A DNA stretch of 13,664 nucleotides from Actinomycetes bacterium (GTDB taxonomy: Bacteria > Actinomycetota > Acidimicrobiia > Acidimicrobiales > RAAP-2), in NCBI GenBank assembly GCA_021850345.1, contig JAJZMN010000163.1:1-13664 (forward strand). Direction: 5' to 3'. Position numbers and translations under genes: made by a program. Below the pieces are notes generated by a model. It ran no database searches. It was given only the letters and a program-made list of their open reading frames with translations, and was not told where the DNA came from. Shown here one piece after another: positions 8,198 to 13,484 of the stretch. Within the stretch, counting starts at the first letter, position 1. Every line of letters starts with the position of its first letter.

Positions 8198-8758
8198 CTA
8201 CTTGCGGGCGTCTTCGAACACCTCCAACAACGTGTTGCAGAACGCGGGCAGGTCGTCGGGCTTGCGGCTCGTGACGAGCACGTTCGGTCCGTTGGTGCAC
8301 ACCTTCACCTCTTGGTCGACCCAGGTGCCGCCCGCATTCTCGATGTCGGTCTTCAGGCTCGGCCACGACGTGAGGGTTCGGTTCTTCACCAGGCCGGCTT
8401 CGACCAGCGTCCACGGACCGTGGCAGATCACCGCCGCCGGCTTGCCGGCTTCGAAGGCAGCCCCCGCGAGGGCGACCGCGTCGGCGTCCATCCTGAGCTG
8501 GTCGGGGTTCGCGACGCCCCCAGGAAGGACCAGCGCGTCGATCGAGTCTGCCTCGATCTCTCTCACGGTGAAGTCGACCGGGTACGTCTCAGCCTTGTCG
8601 AGGTGGCGCATGGTCTGCACCTCGCCAGGACTCGGGGCAATGAGCTGCGGGCGCCCACCCGCCTCCTGCACCGCCAGCCACGGTTCGCGCAGTTCGGCCA
8701 GTTCGACCCCCTCGTTCGCCACCATGAATGCCACTCGCATCCCATCGATGCTCGCCAT
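8198..8758 (-). CDS. DJ-1/PfpI-family (type 1 glutamine amidotransferase-like) protein
   Basis: A 186-residue cytoplasmic protein of the DJ-1/PfpI superfamily, whose members act as stress proteins, glyoxalase/deglycase-like enzymes or proteases. Seen: N-terminal strand MRVAFMVANEGVELAEL, the DALVLPGGVANPDQLR block, and the nucleophile elbow AAVICHGPWTLVEAG with Cys112 followed by His113, and Glu16 in EGVE as the expected partner residue. Length is usual for the PfpI branch. The ATG is preceded by purine-rich GAGAGGACTGAGGAG. It starts four bases after the stop of the small hemerythrin-like ORF and its stop lies close to the polymerase gene, so the three look like one transcription unit. Biochemical activity cannot be set from sequence. 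Confidence 0.9.
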   Translation of the reverse strand: MASIDGMRVAFMVANEGVELAELREPWLAVQEAGGRPQLIAPSPGEVQTMRHLDKAETYPVDFTVREIEADSIDALVLPGGVANPDQLRMDADAVALAGAAFEAGKPAAVICHGPWTLVEAGLVKNRTLTSWPSLKTDIENAGGTWVDQEVKVCTNGPNVLVTSRKPDDLPAFCNTLLEVFEDARK

Positions 8759-8762
8759 CTCC

Positions 8763-8963
8763 TCAGTCCTCTCTGCTCGTCCTCGGACTGCTCGCCGATC
8801 CGAGCGTCCGCCACCTGGTCGCCCGCACGCAGCTGGCGCAGGCGCCAGCGCCGGCCATGTCGAGCTCCTTCAGCTGCTGCTCCACCGACCAGTGGTCCTG
8901 CTTCAGCAGTTCGACCACGTCGATCACGTCGTTCACGCCGACATTGGTCCGTGCCGTGCTCAT
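8763..8963 (-). CDS. Small protein resembling a truncated hemerythrin (HHE) domain
   Basis: A 66-residue ORF. Residues 10-37 (DVIDVVELLKQDHWSVEQQLKELD) look like the first helix of hemerythrin/HHE cation-binding proteins, including the DH...E pattern that contributes one iron ligand. After residue 38 the similarity stops: the tail contains a CASC (CxxC) motif and a Ser/Arg-rich end. Complete HHE domains have four helices and more than 120 residues, so this is either a decayed, internally deleted gene or a short protein that now acts as a leader for the DJ-1-like gene four bases downstream. AGGAG stands six bases before the ATG and is duplicated 11 bp further upstream. The family call rests on one helix only. 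Confidence 0.45.
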   Translation of the reverse strand: MSTARTNVGVNDVIDVVELLKQDHWSVEQQLKELDMAGAGACASCVRATRWRTLGSASSPRTSRED

Positions 8964-8985
8964 CGTCCGCTCCTCGTCCGCTCCT
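8964..8985 (-). repeat. 11-bp tandem duplication containing the Shine-Dalgarno
   Basis: CGTCCGCTCCT is perfectly duplicated at 8964-8974 and 8975-8985, immediately before the hemerythrin-like start. Read on the minus strand, each copy is AGGAGCGGACG, so the transcript carries two AGGAG sites, six and seventeen bases from the ATG. Confidence 0.75.
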
Positions 8986-9037
8986 CGCTCCGCCGCCTGT
9001 TCCTCCGCTGTGCCGACTGTTCGCCGACGTCACGCAC

Positions 9038-9063
9038 TTACCCGATGCGCCGCAGAGCACAAC
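9038..9063 (-). promoter_or_regulatory. SigB/SigF-like promoter for hemerythrin-like/DJ-1/polymerase genes
   Basis: On the minus strand GTTG (9063-9060) is followed by a 16-nt spacer and GGGTAA (9043-9038). This is close to the GTTT-N(14-17)-GGGTA pattern of actinobacterial SigF/SigB stress promoters. Transcription would begin near 9031, with a leader of about 68 nt before the 8963 start codon. A similar site faces the other way at 9133-9158. Confidence 0.5.
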
Positions 9064-9132
9064 CACCCGCGGAACTCCATTCGAGCTTCATCGACCATTG
9101 CACGCCGGGAACATTGGGACGAGCAGGGCACC

Positions 9133-9158
9133 GTTACGTGCAAAGTCGACGCGGGTAA
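9133..9158 (+). promoter_or_regulatory. SigB/SigF-like promoter for the STAS gene
   Basis: GTTA (9133-9136), 16-nt spacer, GGGTAA (9153-9158): the same spacing and the same -10 block as the divergent site at 9038-9063. Transcription would start near 9165, leaving a leader of about 124 nt that contains a direct repeat and a G-rich heptamer repeat. Confidence 0.5.
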
Positions 9159-9198
9159 CTAGCTGGCGCACCACGACGCGGCGAACGAGCTGGCGCAC
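9157..9198 (+). repeat. 15-bp direct repeat in the STAS gene leader
   Basis: AACTAGCTGGCGCAC (9157-9171) and AACGAGCTGGCGCAC (9184-9198) differ at one base and are 27 bp apart. The first copy touches the proposed -10 box. It may be a regulator-binding site or a local duplication; the rest of 8986-9246 shows nothing beyond the two promoter candidates. Confidence 0.65.
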
Positions 9199-9246
9199 GA
9201 CGTCGCCAGGAACGGCACCGGTCCCCGCAGCCACGCGCCGAGTGCC

Positions 9247-9279
9247 GAGGGGTGAGGGGTGAGGGGTGAGGGGTGAGGG
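9247..9279 (+). repeat. Heptamer microsatellite (GAGGGGT)n, G-quadruplex motif
   Basis: Four perfect GAGGGGT units (9247-9274) run into GAGGG. The result is five G-tracts separated by identical 3-nt TGA loops on the coding strand, an ideal intramolecular quadruplex pattern, directly joined to the ribosome-binding site of the STAS gene (9276-9284). Confidence 0.9.
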
Positions 9280-9288
9280 AGGAGCCGA

Positions 9289-9636
9289 ATGACGGCTGAG
9301 ACGCTTCATGTAGCGCGATTCGAAGACGACGGCACATCCAAGACCGAACTCCACGTCGCCCTCGCGCACGTCGATGCCATGTGTGTCCTCACGTTGCGCG
9401 GCGCGCTACGCGCAGGATCCGTCCGCGTGCTCGAAGCCGAGTTCGACCGTCTCGGCACGAGCTCCTTTCACCGGGTCGTCGTCGATGCCACCGAGCTCAC
9501 CAGCCTCGACGAGACGGGAAAACGGGTGTTGACTGGCCTCGCACACTACGTCAGGGGGCGTGGCGGAGTCCTCAGCGTCATCGGCGGGTCCAACCCGATC
9601 GCGCGCGCACTCGAAGTGGAGCTCGTCCATGAGTGA
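9289..9636 (+). CDS. STAS-domain anti-sigma factor antagonist
   Basis: A 115-residue single STAS domain, of the SpoIIAA/RsbV type. Unphosphorylated members bind an anti-sigma kinase and free its sigma factor. Seen: strand VDAMCVLTLRGALRAGSV, then FHRVVVDATELTSLDETGKRVLTGL, the signature block in which the usual phosphorylated serine of DSSG is replaced by threonine (DETG), and VLSVIGGSNPIARALEV at the C-terminus. Length fits the family. AGGGAGGAG (9276-9284) stands four bases before the ATG. No RsbW-like kinase is next door, so partners must be elsewhere; a SpoIIE-type phosphatase lies about 3.3 kb upstream. The gene stops within the start of the next small ORF (8-base overlap). Confidence 0.82.
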   Translation: MTAETLHVARFEDDGTSKTELHVALAHVDAMCVLTLRGALRAGSVRVLEAEFDRLGTSSFHRVVVDATELTSLDETGKRVLTGLAHYVRGRGGVLSVIGGSNPIARALEVELVHE

Positions 9637-9877
9637 GGAACGGCCGATGGACTCCGCCGCACAGTCGAGCTCACACGAACGGGCGGTGCTGCGACAGGAC
9701 AACGGCGAGCTCGACGAAACGTCGTCCGAGTCGTTCCCCGCACGCTGCCCCGCCGCTGACGCCCTCGCCGCGTACGAGCCGACGTGCCCTACCTTCGCTG
9801 CTGGGTGGTACGCGGTCGCACGCGCTTCCAGCGCCAGGGATCGCCCATGTCCTCCTATGGCGACCTCGGCCAGGTGA
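9629..9877 (+). CDS. Small hypothetical protein with DETSSESFPA motif
   Basis: An 82-residue ORF whose ATG overlaps the end of the STAS gene (ATGAGTGA), suggesting translational coupling; GAGG-like bases just upstream lie in the STAS coding end. An internal ATG at 9647 is an alternative start. Residues 24-38 (NGELDETSSESFPA) match a short acidic pattern, LDExxxESFPASDP, common in tiny hypothetical proteins of soil bacteria, usually at the C-terminus. Past residue 40 the sequence turns into Ala/Arg-rich text that overlaps, in another frame, the start of the decayed dienelactone hydrolase, so the tail may be non-native. Function unknown. Confidence 0.4.
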   Translation: MSEERPMDSAAQSSSHERAVLRQDNGELDETSSESFPARCPAADALAAYEPTCPTFAAGWYAVARASSARDRPCPPMATSAR

Positions 9878-10238
9878 TACCTGTCATGGCGACTCACATC
9901 GCGCGGCATCACCAATGACGTGCTCGCTTCCTTCCACACCATCGAGGCTGCCGGCATCTCGAGGGAGCAGACCGCGATCGTCGGCTTCTGCATGGGTGGC
10001 ACGATCGCCTTCTACGGCGCGACCCTGCGCCCGATCGCGACAGCTGTGACCTTCTACGCTGGGGGCATCGTCGAGGCCGGTCGAGTCCGAGGTCGTGCGC
10101 TACCCGCAGGCCGGTCACGGCTTCCACTGCGACGAACGCCCCACGAGCTGCCACCCCGAGTCGGCAAAGGACGCCTGGCGCCGGACGCTCGGATGGCTGG
10201 AACGTCACGCCGGCGAGCTCGACCCTCCTTCTCGCTGA
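9781..10238 (+). pseudogene. Dienelactone hydrolase-family pseudogene
   Basis: Pieces of one alpha/beta-hydrolase of the dienelactone hydrolase family are spread over three frames. Frame 1: FQRQGSPMSSYGDLGQVIPVMA (to about 9894). Frame 2, after a one-base shift: LTSRGITNDVLASFHTIEAAG, then the nucleophile elbow VGFCMGGTIAFYGAT and ATAVTFYAGGIVEAG (to about 10079). Frame 3: VESEVVRYPQAGHGFHCDERP and AKDAWRRTLGWLERHAG, ending at TGA 10236-10238. The Cys and His of the catalytic triad are readable, but about 50 residues between frames 2 and 3, including the catalytic Asp region, are missing. The 5' limit is uncertain and no start codon is recognisable. Two frame changes plus an internal deletion make this a broken gene rather than a sequencing slip. 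Confidence 0.75.
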
Positions 10239-10268
10239 CCTCGGGCGGATTCGAGGAGGCTGCTCGGA

Positions 10269-11513
10269 CTAACTGCGCGGGACGTCGCGCCAGGGCAGCT
10301 CGCGGTCGGTACGCGGCTCGCCGGGCAGTCCGAGCACGCGCTCGCCGAGGATGTTCCGCATGACTTCGGAGGTGCCGCCCTCGATGGAATTCGCCCGCGC
10401 CCGCAAGAACATTCGGCGAACGTCAGCCGAGGCGAAGGTGAGCTCGGACGGTCGCACGCGGGGGAAGTCGTTGCCGTAGCCCATTCCCTCAGCGCCCATC
10501 AGGTTCACGCAGAGCTCGTACGTCTTCTTGTTCTCCTCCGCGTACGCGAGCTTCGCCACCGACCCCTCGGGGCCAGGGGTGCCGACGCGCCGCTTGTGCA
10601 GCGCTCGCAGGTTCGTGAGGCGAGCGACCTCGTGGCTGATCCAGCGCTGGACCAAGCGGTCCCGCATGACGAGCGCATGCGGCGACGAGTCCCCCTTCCA
10701 GCGCTCGTGCCACAGGCGGAGCGCCTCGGCGATCGGACCCGTGTCACGTGCACCCACGTTCCCGCCGATCGCGACCCGCTCGTTCATGAGGGTGGTGAGC
10801 GCGACGCGCCATCCCTCTCCGACGGTACCCAACCGGGCACTGTCGGGCATGTGGACGTCGGTGAAGAAGACCTCGTTGAACTCCGCCTCTCCGGTGAGCT
10901 GGTACAGGGGGCGGACCTCGACACCCGGCGCATGCATGTCGACCAAGAAGGCGGTGATCCCGGCGTGCTTTGGCACGTCAGGGTCGGTCCGGGCGAGCAA
11001 GAGCCCGAAGCTCGCCAGGTGTGCCACGGTGGTCCAGACCTTCTGGCCGTTCAGCACCCACTCCTCACCGTCGCGCTCCGCACGCGTGGCAAGGCTTGCG
11101 ACGTCGGAGCCTGCCCCTGGCTCGCTGAAGAGCTGGCACCAGATCTCCTCACCGGTGAACAGCGGCCGCAGGTAGCGCTCCTGCTGCTCGGCGGTGCCGT
11201 GGGTGACGATCGTCGGCGCCACCATGCCGTAGCCGATCACGTTGCGAGCCGCTGGGTTCGGCGCCCCGGCATCGCGCAGACGGACAAGGACGCGTTGGTG
11301 GAGGGCCGGCGACCGGCCGAGGCCGCCACGCCCCTCGGGGTAGTGCACCCACGCGAGGCCCCGGTCGAACTGCGCGCCGAGAAAGACCTCGGGTGCGTTC
11401 GCGCTCGGGGGGAAGTCCGCGAGCAGCTGGTCGACGAGCTCGTCGATCTCCCGCTCTTGCGCCGTGCCCTCCGGCGCGCCGCCGGCAGCGTCCGTCGTAG
11501 AGGTGACCGTCAC
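10269..11513 (-). CDS. Acyl-CoA dehydrogenase
   Basis: A 414-residue flavoenzyme that oxidises acyl-CoA thioesters to trans-2-enoyl-CoA with FAD and passes electrons to ETF. Seen: helical N-terminal domain (LLADFPPSANAPEVFLGAQF..., to about residue 125), the FAD/substrate loop WCQLFSEPGAGSDVASL (about 128-144), beta-domain LNGQKVWTTVAHLASFGLLLAR, and C-terminal helices ending in NSIEGGTSEVMRNILGERVLGLP, whose Glu is the expected catalytic base. Length is normal and no part is missing. The GTG start overlaps the stop of the upstream KdpD-like gene as GTGA, and GGAGAGGAGAGG precedes it inside that gene. Chain length or substrate cannot be read; the branch resembles actinobacterial steroid- or branched-acyl-type enzymes. 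Confidence 0.93.
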   Translation of the reverse strand: MTVTSTTDAAGGAPEGTAQEREIDELVDQLLADFPPSANAPEVFLGAQFDRGLAWVHYPEGRGGLGRSPALHQRVLVRLRDAGAPNPAARNVIGYGMVAPTIVTHGTAEQQERYLRPLFTGEEIWCQLFSEPGAGSDVASLATRAERDGEEWVLNGQKVWTTVAHLASFGLLLARTDPDVPKHAGITAFLVDMHAPGVEVRPLYQLTGEAEFNEVFFTDVHMPDSARLGTVGEGWRVALTTLMNERVAIGGNVGARDTGPIAEALRLWHERWKGDSSPHALVMRDRLVQRWISHEVARLTNLRALHKRRVGTPGPEGSVAKLAYAEENKKTYELCVNLMGAEGMGYGNDFPRVRPSELTFASADVRRMFLRARANSIEGGTSEVMRNILGERVLGLPGEPRTDRELPWRDVPRS

Positions 11514-12694
11514 GACCTCTCCTCTCCTGCTCCTGCACCGAGCGCAGCCACCGGGTCGCCGTTCGGCCGAAGCTCCTTGCGTGCGATGACGTGCACGTCG
11601 ATCCCCCGCTCGGCAGCGGCCCGCAGCACCTTGCGTACCACAGATCCGCTCGTGAGCTCGTTCCAGCGGCTCCGCTGGCTCGCGCCCACCACGATCTGGG
11701 TCACTTGGTGCTCGGCGGCGACCTCGACGATCGTACGGGCGGGATCGTCACCCTCGACCTCGAGCCACGTCCCGCCGACGTCGCCGGCAAGGACGCGCAT
11801 GGCATCGATCTTGCTCGAGCCGCTCGCTTCCCGTTCCGGGTCGCGCACGTGCAGCACGAAGAGCTCGCCTTTGGCCCGCTGCGCCATGCGCGCGGCCCGG
11901 CGTACCACCGCGTCGCTGCCCGGCGCGGCCGTGACGGTCACGAGGATCCGCTCGGTCGTATCCCACACCGACGCAGGCCGATGCCCCTCGAGGAACCGGA
12001 TCAGCTCCTCTTCGGTCTCGTCTGCCACGAAGCGCAGCGCGAGCTCGCGCAATGCCACCAGGTTCTCGGTGCGAAAGAACCCGTTCAGAGCTCCGGGCAC
12101 CTTGTCGGGCGGGTAGATGTTGCCATGCAGCATCCGGCGTCGCAGCTGGTCGGCCGAGGAGTCGATGAGCTCGAGCTGATCGGCCTTGCGCACCACCCAG
12201 TCGGGCACCCGCTCGCGCACCCTCGCGCCGGTGATGGACTCCACCGCGTCGGCGACGCTCTCGAGGTGCTGGATGTTGACCGTGCTGATCACCGCAATGC
12301 CGGCGTCGAGCAGCTCGAGCACGTCCTCCCATCGCTTCTCATGGCGCCCGGACCCCGGGACGTTCGTGTGAGCGAGCTCGTCGACGAGTGCCACCTCGGG
12401 ATGGCGCGCGAGCACCGCGTCCAAGTCCATCTCGCCGAACGTCGCGCCCCGGTACTCCACCTGCTTTCGTGGCACGACGGGGATGTCCCTGAGCAGCTCG
12501 GCGGTGTGGGGCCGCCCATGGGTCTCGACGAACCCGACGACGACGTCGGTCCCGCGCTGGAGGCGCCGCCAGCCCTCGTCGAGCATCGCGCAGGTCTTCC
12601 CGACCCCCGCCGCCGAGCCGACGTAGACGCGGAAGCGGCCGGCGGGGCGGACGGACTGGGCGGACTCGTCGTCGACGAACGCCGAGGAGGGCAT
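11510..12694 (-). CDS. KdpD N-terminal sensor plus universal stress domain, lacking the histidine kinase
   Basis: A 394-residue protein equal to the cytoplasmic N-terminal part of the potassium sensor KdpD. Seen: KdpD domain (about 20-235) with Walker A GSAAGVGKT (26-34), the FVETHGRPHT block, Walker B-like ALVDELAHTNVPGSGR and KRWEDVLELLDAGI; then a universal-stress-protein domain (about 250-378) starting RILVTVTAAPGS and ending VVGASQRSRWNELTSGSVVRKVL. Full KdpD has about 900 residues; the four membrane helices, GAF and kinase domains are absent, and a normal stop codon and a new gene follow. Short KdpD proteins exist in some cyanobacteria and other bacteria. ATG 12694 is taken because homology starts nearby; ATG-like codons up to 12748 add only weak sequence. 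There is no good Shine-Dalgarno, and CACAAT just upstream may serve a leaderless transcript. No kdpABC or kdpE is nearby. Confidence 0.88.
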   Translation of the reverse strand: MPSSAFVDDESAQSVRPAGRFRVYVGSAAGVGKTCAMLDEGWRRLQRGTDVVVGFVETHGRPHTAELLRDIPVVPRKQVEYRGATFGEMDLDAVLARHPEVALVDELAHTNVPGSGRHEKRWEDVLELLDAGIAVISTVNIQHLESVADAVESITGARVRERVPDWVVRKADQLELIDSSADQLRRRMLHGNIYPPDKVPGALNGFFRTENLVALRELALRFVADETEEELIRFLEGHRPASVWDTTERILVTVTAAPGSDAVVRRAARMAQRAKGELFVLHVRDPEREASGSSKIDAMRVLAGDVGGTWLEVEGDDPARTIVEVAAEHQVTQIVVGASQRSRWNELTSGSVVRKVLRAAAERGIDVHVIARKELRPNGDPVAALGAGAGEERS

Positions 12695-12952
12695 CGCGCC
12701 ATTGTGCCCGACGAGCGCAGGACCAGGCACTCCGCGCCCTCGAGCCAAGCCAGCTGCGCAGCCGGGCGACGCGGACCGACCTCTCGAAAGGGTCTCCGAG
12801 CTGCGCGCCTCGCCCGTCGGCGCGCCCTGCTACGACTTGCGCACGCGACAACACGATGTGGAGCGCCCCCGCCAAGACGCGAGCGCTTCGTGCATCGCGC
12901 CTGGCGCCTGGCAGCAGGAGCCACGCGCCCGTCGGCCCCGAGGCGCCGCTCC

Positions 12953-12958
12953 TAAGCT
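12953..12958 (+). promoter_or_regulatory. Possible -10 box (TAAGCT), leaderless transcript
   Basis: TAAGCT ends eight bases before the ATG at 12966, the distance expected if transcription begins at the start codon. No clear -35 is seen. The rest of the divergent gap 12695-12952 shows no other feature I can support. Confidence 0.3.
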
Positions 12959-12965
12959 CCCAGGG

Positions 12966-13484
12966 ATGAGGGCGCGCCCGGCCCGATCCCCGCGACGCTG
13001 GGACACCGGCACGCGCCGTGCCGCCCGGTGGACCGCAGGCACCACCGCCCTCCTCGCTTTCGCCGCATGGGAGGGCACGCAGTCACGCCGTGCCACAGAC
13101 GCGCACTGGAGTGTGCTCGGCACGATCGCGTGCGCGCTGGTCGCGGCCGCGGTGGCCGGACGGCACCTCCAGCGAAAGTCCAGCGTCAGCTGGGTGCGAG
13201 ACGGCTTCGGCGCGATCGGCGACGATCTACGCGGGCGCAGCACCGGCGGCATGCCGATGCTCGCTGGCGCCGGCATCTGGGCCGCGCTGATCGTCGCGAC
13301 GATCAGCTGGGACCTCTACAGCTTCTCGCTCGAGGTGCACTCGCTGCCGACCTTGAGCCGGCTCTTCGGTGACGTGACCGCGCACGACTGGGGCCGGGCG
13401 CTCATCTTCGCCGGCTGGCTCGCACTCGGGGCGTGCCTCACGTTCGCCTGGCGCAGAGGCCGGCCGGACGAGGGGACGCCGTGA
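12966..13484 (+). CDS. Hypothetical four-helix membrane protein
   Basis: A 172-residue protein I do not recognise. Seen: a basic N-terminus (RARPARSPRRWDTGTRRAAR), then four hydrophobic stretches: TAGTTALLAFAAW (about 22-36), WSVLGTIACALVAAAVAG (48-65), MLAGAGIWAALIVATISWDLYSF (97-119) and RALIFAGWLALGACLTFAW (141-160), ending with a charged tail. By the positive-inside rule both ends probably face the cytoplasm. ATG 12966 is chosen: the frame is open to 12702, but upstream sequence is arginine/proline-rich and lacks a start signal, while AGGG and a -10-like box lie right before 12966. The stop overlaps the start of the next small membrane gene (GTGA), so both are likely cotranscribed and may work together. 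Confidence 0.7.
   Translation: MRARPARSPRRWDTGTRRAARWTAGTTALLAFAAWEGTQSRRATDAHWSVLGTIACALVAAAVAGRHLQRKSSVSWVRDGFGAIGDDLRGRSTGGMPMLAGAGIWAALIVATISWDLYSFSLEVHSLPTLSRLFGDVTAHDWGRALIFAGWLALGACLTFAWRRGRPDEGTP

Noticed and set aside
8117..9262. 381-codon plus-strand frame across the DJ-1-like gene
   Set aside because: It spans opposite-strand coding sequence, promoters and repeats, and has no family signature.
9247..9279. CRISPR-like array
   Set aside because: The unit is only 7 bp, with no spacers; it is a microsatellite.
9088..9369. Short minus-strand ORFs across the heptamer repeat with RQLV repeats
   Set aside because: The peptide repeats arise from the DNA direct repeat and microsatellite; no start signal or homology.
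10077..10088. Microhomology-mediated deletion scar in the hydrolase pseudogene
   Set aside because: GTCGAG occurs on both sides, but both copies remain, so simple deletion between them cannot explain the junction without the ancestral sequence.
10596..12955. Plus-strand long frames opposite the acyl-CoA dehydrogenase and KdpD genes
   Set aside because: Antisense shadows of two clear genes; no motifs or start signals.
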